Assembly (NCBI GenBank): GCA_963514095.1
Contig: CAUPSS010000009.1
Coordinates: 186,001 to 250,000, forward strand
From: Eutrigla gurnardus
Taxonomy: Eukaryota > Chordata > Actinopteri > Perciformes > Triglidae
Direction of reading: 5' to 3'
DNA length: 64,000 nucleotides
Shown one piece after another: positions 52,520 to 63,587 of the stretch (within the stretch, counting starts at the first letter, position 1; every line of letters begins with the position of its first letter). The position numbers and the translations under genes are program-made. Under the pieces are notes generated by a model. That model worked only from the letters and a program-made list of their open reading frames with translations. It was not told the DNA's origin and ran no database searches.

Positions 52520-53740
52520 TAGACTGGTTACCTGTCTGTCTCTAAATGTCGGCCCCGTGATAGACTGGTTACCTGTCTGTCTCTACATGTCTCCCTGTGA
52601 TAGACTGGTTACCTGTCTGTCTCTACATGTCTCCCTGTGATAGACTGGTTACCTGTCTGTCTCTACATGTCTCCCTGTGATAGACTGGTTACCTGTCTGT
52701 CTCCACATGTCTCCCTGTGATAGACTGGTTACCTGTCTGTCTCTACATGTCCCCCTGTGATAGACTGGTTACCTGTCTGTCTCTACATGTCTCCCTGTGA
52801 TAGACTGGTTACCTGTCTGTCTCTACATGTCGGCCCCGTGATAGACTGGTTACCTGTCTGTCTCTACATGTCTCCCTGTGATAGACTGGTTACCTATCTG
52901 TCTCTACATGTCTCCCTGTGATAGACTGGTTACCTGTCTGTCTCTACATGTCCCCCTGTGATAGACTGGTTACCTGTCTGTCTCTACATGTCTCCCTGTG
53001 ATAGACTGGTCACCTGTCTGTCTCTACATGTCTCCCTGTGATAGACTGGTTACCTGTCTGTCTTTACATGTCTCCCTGTGATAGACTGGTTACCTGTCTG
53101 TCTCTCCATGTCTCCCTGTGATAGACTGGTTACCTGTCTGTCTCTACATGTCTCCCTGTGATAGACTGGTTACCTGTCTGTCTCTACATGTCCCCCTGTG
53201 ATAGACTGGTTACCTGTCTGTCTCTACATGTCTCCATGTGATAGACTGGTTACCTGTCTGTCTCTACATGTCTCCCTGTGATAGACTGGTTACCTGTCTG
53301 TCTCTACATGTCCCCCTGTGATAGACTGGTTACCTGTCTGTCTCTACATGTCTCCCTGTGATAGACTGGTTACCTGTCTGTCTCTACATGTCGGCCCCGT
53401 GATAGACTGGTTACCTGTCTGTCTCTACATGTCTCCCTGTGATAGACTGGTTACCTGTCTGTCTCTACATGTCTCCCTGTGATAGACTGGTTACCTGTCG
53501 GTCTCTACATGTCTCCCTGTGATAGACTGGTTACCTGTCTGTCTCCACATGTCTCCATGTGATAGACTGGTTACCTGTCTGTCTCTACATGTCCCCCTGT
53601 GATAGACTGGTTACCTGTCGGTCTCTACATGTCTCCCTGTGATAGACTGGTTACCTGTCTGTCTCTACATGTCTCCCTGTGATAGACTGGTTACGTGTCT
53701 GTCTCCACATGTCTCCATGTGATAGACTGGTTACCTGTCT
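52520..53740. repeat. Most divergent monomer stretch
   Basis: This part does not align over a long distance to other copies that I could find. It concentrates private variants: ccacat not followed by ccatg (52703), gtcggccccgtg (52549, 52834, 53392), ctatctg (about 52893), ctctccatg (about 53104), and ccatg without a preceding ccacat (about 53234). CpG-retaining forms of E are found here and in the ctaaatg monomers at about 46.18 and 50.85 kb. Confidence 0.65.
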
Positions 53741-54799
53741 GTCTCTACATGTCAGCCCTATGATAGACTGGTTACCTGTCTGTCTCTACATGTCAGCCCT
53801 GTGATAGACTGGTTACCTGTCTGTCTCTACATGTCAGCCCTGTGATAGACTGGTTACCTGTCTGTCTGTACATGTCTCCCTGTGATAGACTGGTTACCTG
53901 TCTGTCTCTACATGTCTCCCTGTGATAGACTGGTTACCTGTCTGTCTCTACATGTCAGCCCTGTGATAGACTGGTTACCTGTCTGTCTCTACATGTCTCC
54001 CTGTGATAGACTGGTTACCTGTCTGTCTCTACATGTCTCCCTGTGATAGACTGGTCACCTGTCTGTCTCTACATGTCTCCCTGTGATAGACTGGTTACCT
54101 GTCTGTCTTTACATGTCTCCCTGTGATAGACTGGTTACCTGTCTGTCTCTACATGTCTCCCTGTGATAGACTGGTTACCTGTCTGTCTCTACATGTCTCC
54201 CTGTGATAGACTGGTTACCTGTCTGTCTCTACATGTCCCCCTGTGATAGACTGGTTACCTGTCTGTCTCTACATGTCTCCCTGTGATAGACTGGTTACCT
54301 GTCTGTCTCTACATGTCTCCCTGTGATAGACTGGTTACCTGTCTGTCTCTACATGTCCCCCTGTGATAGACTGGTTACCTGTCTGTCTCTACATGTCTCC
54401 CTGTGATAGACTGGTTACCTGTCTGTCTCTACATGTCGGCCCCATGATAGACTGGTTACCTGTCTGTCTCTACATGTCTCCCTGTGATAGACTGGTTACC
54501 TGTCTGTCTCTACATGTCTCCCTGTGATAGACTGGTTACCTGTCTGTCTCTACATGTCGGCCCTGTGATAGACTGGTTACCTGTCTGTCTCTACATGTCA
54601 GCCCTGTGATAGACTGGTTACCTGTCTGTCTCTACATGTCTCCCTGTGATAGACTGGTTACCTGTCTGTCTCTACATGTCTCCCTGTGATAGACTGGTTA
54701 CCTGTCTGTCTCTACATGTCAGCCCTGTGATAGACTGGTTACCTGTCTGTCTCTACATGTCTCCCTGTGATAGACTGGTTACCTGTCTGTCTCTACATG

Positions 54800-57300
54800 T
54801 CTCCCTGTGATAGACTGGTCACCTGTCTGTCTCTACATGTCTCCCTGTGATAGACTGGTTACCTGTCTGTCTTTACATGTCTCCCTGTGATAGACTGGTT
54901 ACCTGTCTGTCTCTACATGTCTCCCTGTGATAGACTGGTTACCTGTCTGTCTCTACATGTCTCCCTGTGATAGACTGGTTACCTGTCTGTCTCTACATGT
55001 CCCCCTGTGATAGACTGGTTACCTGTCTCTACATGTCTCCCTGTGATAGACTGGTTACCTGTCTGTCTCTACATGTCTCCCTGTGAAAGACTGGTTACCT
55101 GTCTGTCTCTACATGTCCCCCTGTGATAGACTGGTTACCTGTCTGTCTCTACATGTCTCCCTGTGATAGACTGGTTACCTGTCTGTCTCTACATGTCGGC
55201 CCCATGATAGACTGGTTACCTGTCTGTCTCTACATGTCTCCCTGTGATAGACTGGTTACCTGTCTGTCTCTACATGTCTCCCTGTGATAGACTGGTTACC
55301 TGTCTGTCTCTACATGTCGGCCCTGTGATAGACTGGTTACCTGTCTGTCTCTACATGTCAGCCCTGTGATAGACTGGTTGCCTGTCTGTCTCTACATGTC
55401 AGCCCTGTGATAGACTGGTTACCTGTCTGTCTCTACATGTCTCCCTGTGATAGACTGGTTACCTGTCTGTCTCTACATGTCTCCCTGTGATAGACTGGTT
55501 ACCTGTCTGTCTCTACATGTCAGCCCTGTGATAGACTGGTCACCTGTCTGTCTCTACATGTCAGCCCTATGATAGACTGGTTACCTGTCTGTCTCTACAT
55601 GTCCCCCTGTGATAGACTGGTTACCTGTCGGTCTCTACATGTCTCCCTGTGATAGACTGGTTACCTGTCTGTCTCTACATGTCTCCCTGTGATAGACTGG
55701 TTACCTGTCTGTCTCCACATGTCTCCATGTGATAGACTGGTTACCTGTCTGTCTCTACATGTCAGCCCTATGATAGACTGGTTACCTGTCTGTCTCTACA
55801 TTTCCCCCTGTGATAGACTGGTTACCTGTCTGTCTCTACATGTCTCCCTGTGATAGACTGGTTACCTGTCTGTCTCTACATGTCTCCCTGTGATAGACTG
55901 GTTACCTGTCTGTCTCTACATGTCGGCCCTGTGATAGACTGGTTACCTGTCTGTCTCTACATGTCAGCCCTGTGATAGACTGGTTGCCTGTCTGTCTCTA
56001 CATGTCAGCCCTGTGATAGACTGGTTACCTGTCTGTCTCTACATGTCTCCCTGTGATAGACTGGTTACCTGTCTGTCTCTACATGTCTCCCTGTGATAGA
56101 CTGGTTACCTGTCTGTCTCTACATGTCTCCCTGTGATAGACTGGTTACCTGTCTGTCTCTACATGTCAGCCCTGTGATAGACTGGTCACCTGTCTGTCTC
56201 TACATGTCAGCCTGTGATAGACTGGTTACCTGTCTGTCTCTACATGTCAGCCCTGTGATAGACTGGTCACCTGTCTCTCTCTACATGTCAGCCCTGTGAT
56301 AGACTGGTCACCTGTCTGTCTCTACATGTCAGCCCTGTGATAGACTGGTTACCTGTCTGTCTCTACATGTCTCCCTGTGATATACTGGTTACCTGTCTGT
56401 CTCTAAATGTCGGCCCTGTGATAGACTGGTTACCTGTCTGTCTCTACATGTCTCCCTGTGATAGACTGGTTACCTGTCTGTCTCTACATGTCTCCCTGTG
56501 ATAGACTGGTTACCTGTCTGTCTCTACATGTCGGCCCGGTGATAGACTGGTTACCTGTCTGTCTCCACATGTCTCCATGTGATAGACTGGTTACCTGTCT
56601 GTCTCTACATGTCCCCCTGTGATAGACTGGTTACCTGTCGGTCTCTACATGTCTCCCTGTGATAGACTGGTTACCTGTCTGTCTCTACATGTCTCCATGT
56701 GATAGACTGGTTACGTGTCTGTCTCCACATGTCTCCATGTGATAGACTGGTTACCTGTCTGTCTCTACATGTCAGCCCTATGATAGACTGGTTACCTGTC
56801 TGTCTCTACATGTCAGCCCTGTGATAGACTGGTTACCTGTCTGTCTCTACATGTCAGCCCTGTGATAGACTGGTTACCTGTCTGTCTGTACATGTCTCCC
56901 TGTGATAGACTGGTTACCTGTCTGTCTCTACATGTCTCCCTGTGATAGACTGGTTACCTGTCTGTCTCTACATGTCAGCCCTGTGATAGACTGGTTACCT
57001 GTCTGTCTCTACATGTCTCCCTGTGATAGACTGGTTACCTGTCTGTCTCTACATGTCTCCCTGTGATAGACTGGTCACCTGTCTGTCTCTACATGTCTCC
57101 CTGTGATAGACTGGTTACCTGTCTGTCTCTACATGTCTCCCTGTGATAGACTGGTTACCTGTCTGTCTCTACATGTCCCCCTGTGATAGACTGGTTACCT
57201 GTCTGTCTCTACATGTCTCCCTGTGATAGACTGGTTACCTGTCTGTCTCTACATGTCTCCCTGTGATAGACTGGTTACCTGTCTGTCTCTACATGTCTCC
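54800..57300. repeat. Long-range copy of about 33.0-35.3 kb
   Basis: Anchors give an offset of 21799 (cttt 33072 to 54871), then 21795 after a 4-bp deletion (gaaag 33290 to 55085), then 21998 (34095 to 56093; gatatac 34381 to 56379; gtcggcccggtg 34532 to 56530). The last step of 203 bp equals five extra monomers (three 41-mers and two 40-mers), which can be seen around 55.92-56.09 kb as D, C-ttgcc, C, A, A. A private tttcccc start lies at about 55801. Confidence 0.82.
54999..55034. repeat. 36-bp monomer with a 4-bp deletion
   Basis: This B-type monomer ends cctgtctctacat instead of cctgtctgtctctacat, so one of the two tandem CTGT tetramers is missing. It is the only 36-bp monomer I noticed. 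The change fits replication slippage on the short tetranucleotide run, and it shifts all alignments downstream by 4 bp. Confidence 0.9.
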
Positions 57301-57609
57301 CTGTGATAGACTGGTTACCTGTCTGTCTCTACATGTCTCCCTGTGATAGACTGGTTACCTGTCTGTCTCTACATGTCGGCCCCATGATAGACTGGTTACC
57401 TGTCTGTCTCTACATGTCTCCCTGTGATAGACTGGTTACCTGTCTGTCTCTACATGTCTCCCTGTGAAAGACTGGTTACCTGTCTGTCTCTACATGTCCC
57501 CCTGTGATAGACTGGTTACCTGTCTGTCTCTACATGTCTCCCTGTGATAGACTGGTCACCTGTCTGTCTCTACATGTCTCCCTGTGATAGACTGGTTACC
57601 TGTCTGTCT

Positions 57610-58990
57610 CTACATGTCGGCCCTGTGATAGACTGGTTACCTGTCTGTCTCTACATGTCAGCCCTGTGATAGACTGGTTGCCTGTCTGTCTCTACATGTC
57701 AGCCCTGTGATAGACTGGTTACCTGTCTGTCTCTACATGTCTCCCTGTGATAGACTGGTTACCTGTCTGTCTCTACATGTCTCCCTGTGATAGACTGGTT
57801 ACCTGTCTGTCTCTACATGTCAGCCCTGTGATAGACTGGTTACCTGTCTGTCTCTACATGTCCCCCTGTGATAGACTGGTTACCTGTCAGTCTCTACATG
57901 TCTCCCTGTGATAGACTGGTTACCTGTCTGTCTCTACATGTCTCCCTGTGATAGACTGGTTACCTGTCTGTCTCCACATGTCTCCATGTGATAGACTGGT
58001 TACCTGTCTGTCTCTACATGTCAGCCCTATGATAGACTTGTTACCTGTCTGTCTCTACATGTCAGCCCTGTGATAGACTGGTTACCTGTCTGTCTCTACA
58101 TGTCAGCCCTTTGATAGACTGGTTACCTGTCTGTCTCTACATGTCTCCCTGTGATAGACTGGTTACCTGTCTGTCTCTTCATGTCTCCCTGTGATAGACT
58201 GGTCACCTGTCTGTCTCTACATGTCTCCCTGTGATAGACTGGTTACCTGTCTGTCTTTACATGTCTCCCTGTGATAGACTGGTTACCTGTCTGTCTCTAC
58301 ATGTCTCCCTGTGATAGACTGGTTACCTGTCTGTCTCTACATGTCTCCCTGTGATAGACTGGTTACCTGTCTGTCTCTACATGTCCCCCTGTGATAGACT
58401 GGTTACCTGTCTGTCTCTACATGTCTCCCTGTGATAGACTGGTTACCTGTCTGTCTCTACATGTCTCCCTGTGAAAGACTGGTTACCTGTCTGTCTCTAC
58501 ATGTCCCCCTGTGATAGACTGGTTACCTGTCTGTCTCTACATGTCTCCCTGTGATAGACTGGTTACCTGTCTGTCTCTACATGTCGGCCCCATGATAGAC
58601 TGGTTACCTGTCTGTCTCTACATGTCTCCCTGTGATAGACTGGTTACCTGTCTGTCTCTACATGTCTCCCTGTGATAGACTGGTTACCTGTCTGTCTCTA
58701 CATGTCGGCCCTGTGATAGACTGGTTACCTGTCTGTCTCTACATGTCAGCCCTGTGATAGACTGGTTGCCTGTCTGTCTCTACATGTCAGCCCTGTGATA
58801 GACTGGTTACCTGTCTGTCTCTACATGTCTCCCTGTGATAGACTGGTTACCTGTCTGTCTCTACATGTCTCCCTGTGATAGACTGGTTACCTGTCTGTCT
58901 CTACATGTCAGCCCTGTGATAGACTGGTCACCTGTCTGTCTCTACATGTCAGCCCTATGATAGACTGGTTACCTGTCTGTCTCTACATGT
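57610..58990. repeat. Block copied to about 60352-61732 (offset 2742)
   Basis: Anchors: D 57616 to 60358, agacttg 58036 to 60778, the rare ccctttg 58108 to 60850, E 58583 to 61325. Variants private to the first copy include tcagt in place of tcggt near 57888 and ctcttcatg near 58176. The second copy carries ctaaatgtcccc near 61241. Confidence 0.82.
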
Positions 58991-59428
58991 CCCCCTGTGA
59001 TAGACTGGTTACCTGTCGGTCTCTACATGTCTCCCTGTGATAGACTGGTTACCTGTCTGTCTCTACATGTCTCCCTGTGATAGACTGGTTACCTGTCTGT
59101 CTCCACATGTCTCCATGTGATAGACTGGTCACCTGTCTGTCTCTACATGTCTCCCTGTGATAGACTGGTTACCTGTCTGTCTCTACATGTCTCCCTGTGA
59201 TAGACTGGTTACCTGTCTGTCTCTACATGTCCCCCTGTGATAGACTGGTTACCTGTCTGTCTCTACATGTCTCCCTGTGATAGACTGGTTACCTGTCTGT
59301 CTCTACATGTCTCCCTGTGATAGACTGGTTACCTGTCTGTCTCTACATGTCCCCCTGTGATAGACTGGTTACCTGTCTGTCTCTACATGTCTCCCTGTGA
59401 TAGACTGGTTACCTGTCTGTCTCTACAT

Positions 59429-60236
59429 GTCGGCCCCATGATAGACTGGTTACCTGTCTGTCTCTACATGTCTCCCTGTGATAGACTGGTTACCTGTCTG
59501 TCTCTACATGTCTCCCTGTGATAGACTGGTTACCTGTCTGTCTCTACATGTCGGCCCTGTGATAGACTGGTTACCTGTCTGTCTCTACATGTCAGCCCTG
59601 TGATAGACTGGTTGCCTGTCTGTCTCTACATGTCAGCCCTGTGATAGACTGGTTACCTGTCTGTCTCTACATGTCTCCCTGTGATAGACTGGTTACCTGT
59701 CTGTCTCTACATGTCTCCCTGTGATAGACTGGTTACCTGTCTGTCTCTACATGTCAGCCCTGTGATAGACTGGTTACCTGTCTGTCTCTACATGTCCCCC
59801 TGTGATAGACTGGTTACCTGTCGGTCTCTACATGTCTCCCTGTGATAGACTGGTTACCTGTCTGTCTCTACATGTCTCCCTGTGATAGACTGGTTACCTG
59901 TCTGTCTCCACATGTCTCCATGTGATAGACTGGTTACCTGTCTGTCTCTACATGTCAGCCCTATGATAGACTTGTTACCTGTCTGTCTCTACATGTCAGC
60001 CCTGTGATAGACTGGTTACCTGTCTGTCTCTACATGTCAGCCCTGTGATAGACTGGTTACCTGTCTGTCTCTACATGTCTCCCTGTGATAGACTGGTTAC
60101 CTGTCTGTCTCTACATGTCTCCCTGTGATAGACTGGTCACCTGTCTGTCTCTACATGTCCCCCTGTGATAGACTGGTTACCTGTCTGTCTCTACATGTCT
60201 CCCTGTGATAGACTGGTTACCTGTCTGTCTCTACAT
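59429..60236. repeat. 20-monomer HOR (808 bp)
   Basis: Order: E, A, A, D, C-ttgcc, C, A, A, C, B-tcggt, A, A-ccacat, A-ccatg, F-acttg, C, C, A, A-tcacc, B, A; eight 41-mers give 808 bp. The next E starts at 60237. It is a shortened relative of the 25-mer, missing the cttt-led section and with a changed F (agacttg). Confidence 0.85.
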
Positions 60237-61890
60237 GTCGGCCCCATGATAGACTGGTTACCTGTCTGTCTCTACATGTCTCCCTGTGATAGACTGGTTA
60301 CCTGTCTGTCTCTACATGTCTCCCTGTGATAGACTGGTTACCTGTCTGTCTCTACATGTCGGCCCTGTGATAGACTGGTTACCTGTCTGTCTCTACATGT
60401 CAGCCCTGTGATAGACTGGTTGCCTGTCTGTCTCTACATGTCAGCCCTGTGATAGACTGGTTACCTGTCTGTCTCTACATGTCTCCCTGTGATAGACTGG
60501 TTACCTGTCTGTCTCTACATGTCTCCCTGTGATAGACTGGTTACCTGTCTGTCTCTACATGTCAGCCCTGTGATAGACTGGTTACCTGTCTGTCTCTACA
60601 TGTCCCCCTGTGATAGACTGGTTACCTGTCGGTCTCTACATGTCTCCCTGTGATAGACTGGTTACCTGTCTGTCTCTACATGTCTCCCTGTGATAGACTG
60701 GTTACCTGTCTGTCTCCACATGTCTCCATGTGATAGACTGGTTACCTGTCTGTCTCTACATGTCAGCCCTATGATAGACTTGTTACCTGTCTGTCTCTAC
60801 ATGTCAGCCCTGTGATAGACTGGTTACCTGTCTGTCTCTACATGTCAGCCCTTTGATAGACTGGTTACCTGTCTGTCTCTACATGTCTCCCTGTGATAGA
60901 CTGGTTACCTGTCTGTCTCTACATGTCTCCCTGTGATAGACTGGTCACCTGTCTGTCTCTACATGTCTCCCTGTGATAGACTGGTTACCTGTCTGTCTTT
61001 ACATGTCTCCCTGTGATAGACTGGTTACCTGTCTGTCTCTACATGTCTCCCTGTGATAGACTGGTTACCTGTCTGTCTCTACATGTCTCCCTGTGATAGA
61101 CTGGTTACCTGTCTGTCTCTACATGTCCCCCTGTGATAGACTGGTTACCTGTCTGTCTCTACATGTCTCCCTGTGATAGACTGGTTACCTGTCTGTCTCT
61201 ACATGTCTCCCTGTGAAAGACTGGTTACCTGTCTGTCTCTAAATGTCCCCCTGTGATAGACTGGTTACCTGTCTGTCTCTACATGTCTCCCTGTGATAGA
61301 CTGGTTACCTGTCTGTCTCTACATGTCGGCCCCATGATAGACTGGTTACCTGTCTGTCTCTACATGTCTCCCTGTGATAGACTGGTTACCTGTCTGTCTC
61401 TACATGTCTCCCTGTGATAGACTGGTTACCTGTCTGTCTCTACATGTCGGCCCTGTGATAGACTGGTTACCTGTCTGTCTCTACATGTCAGCCCTGTGAT
61501 AGACTGGTTGCCTGTCTGTCTCTACATGTCAGCCCTGTGATAGACTGGTTACCTGTCTGTCTCTACATGTCTCCCTGTGATAGACTGGTTACCTGTCTGT
61601 CTCTACATGTCTCCCTGTGATAGACTGGTTACCTGTCTGTCTCTACATGTCAGCCCTGTGATAGACTGGTCACCTGTCTGTCTCTACATGTCAGCCCTAT
61701 GATAGACTGGTTACCTGTCTGTCTCTACATGTCTCCCTGTGATAGACTGGTTACCTGTCTGTCTCTACATGTCTCCCTGTGATAGACTGGTTACCTGTCT
61801 GTCTCTACATGTCCCCCTGTGATAGACTGGTTACCTGTCTGTCTCTACATGTCTCCCTGTGATAGACTGGTTACCTGTCTGTCTCTACAT

Positions 61891-62779
61891 GTCGGCCCCA
61901 TGATAGACTGGTTACCTGTCTGTCTCTACATGTCTCCCTGTGATAGACTGGTTACCTGTCTGTCTCTACATGTCTCCCTGTGATAGACTGGTTACCTGTC
62001 TGTCTCTACATGTCGGCCCTGTGATAGACTGGTTACCTGTCTGTCTCTACATGTCAGCCCTGTGATAGACTGGTTGCCTGTCTGTCTCTACATGTCAGCC
62101 CTGTGATAGACTGGTTACCTGTCTGTCTCTACATGTCTCCCTGTGATAGACTGGTTACCTGTCTGTCTCTACATGTCTCCCTGTGATAGACTGGTTACCT
62201 GTCTGTCTCTACATGTCAGCCCTGTGATAGACTGGTTACCTGTCTGTCTCTACATGTCCCCCTGTGATAGACTGGTTACCTGTCGGTCTCTACATGTCTC
62301 CCTGTGATAGACTGGTTACCTGTCTGTCTCTACATGTCTCCCTGTGATAGACTGGTTACCTGTCTGTCTCCACATGTCTCCATGTGATAGACTGGTTACC
62401 TGTCTGTCTCTACATGTCAGCCCTATGATAGACTTGTTACCTGTCTGTCTCTACATGTCAGCCCTGTGATAGACTGGTTACCTGTCTGTCTCTACATGTC
62501 AGCCCTGTGATAGACTGGTTACCTGTCTGTCTCTACATGTCTCCCTGTGATAGACTGGTTACCTGTCTGTCTCTACATGTCGGCCCTATGATAGACTGGT
62601 TACCTGTCTGTCTCTACATGTCTCCCTGTGATAGACTGGTTACCTGTCTGTCTCTACATGTCTCCCTGTGATAGACTGGTTACCTGTCTGTCTCTACATG
62701 TCCCCCTGTGATAGACTGGTTACCTGTCTGTCTCTACATGTCTCCCTGTGATAGACTGGTTACCTGTCTGTCTCTACAT
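61891..62779. repeat. 22-monomer HOR variant (889 bp)
   Basis: This has the same order as the 808-bp form up to the A after F-acttg, C, C. A hybrid monomer gtcggccctatg (62579) then appears where A-tcacc is expected, combining the D opening with the F change. Two additional monomers follow before the next E at 62780. Confidence 0.78.
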
Positions 62780-63587
62780 GTCGGCCCCATGATAGACTGG
62801 TTACCTGTCTGTCTCTACATGTCTCCCTGTGATAGACTGGTTACCTGTCTGTCTCTACATGTCTCCCTGTGATAGACTGGTTACCTGTCTGTCTCTACAT
62901 GTCGGCCCTGTGATAGACTGGTTACCTGTCTGTCTCTACATGTCAGCCCTGTGATAGACTGGTTGCCTGTCTGTCTCTACATGTCAGCCCTGTGATAGAC
63001 TGGTTACCTGTCTGTCTCTACATGTCTCCCTGTGATAGACTGGTTACCTGTCTGTCTCTACATGTCTCCCTGTGATAGACTGGTTACCTGTCTGTCTCTA
63101 CATGTCAGCCCTGTGATAGACTGGTTACCTGTCTGTCTCTACATGTCCCCCTGTGATAGACTGGTTACCTGTCGGTCTCTACATGTCTCCCTGTGATAGA
63201 CTGGTTACCTGTCTGTCTCTACATGTCTCCCTGTGATAGACTGGTTACCTGTCTGTCTCCACATGTCTCCATGTGATAGACTGGTTACCTGTCTGTCTCT
63301 ACATGTCAGCCCTATGATAGACTTGTTACCTGTCTGTCTCTACATGTCAGCCCTGTGATAGACTGGTTACCTGTCTGTCTCTACATGTCAGCCCTGTGAT
63401 AGACTGGTTACCTGTCTGTCTCTACATGTCTCCCTGTGATAGACTGGTTACCTGTCTGTCTCTACATGTCTCCCTGTGATAGACTGGTCACCTGTCTGTC
63501 TCTACATGTCCCCCTGTGATAGACTGGTTACCTGTCTGTCTCTACATGTCTCCCTGTGATAGACTGGTTACCTGTCTGTCTCTACAT
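62780..63587. repeat. 20-monomer HOR (808 bp), second complete copy
   Basis: E at 62780 is followed by E at 63588, exactly 808 bp on, with the same monomer order as 59429-60236 including F-acttg near 63321 and A-tcacc near 63487. Confidence 0.85.
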
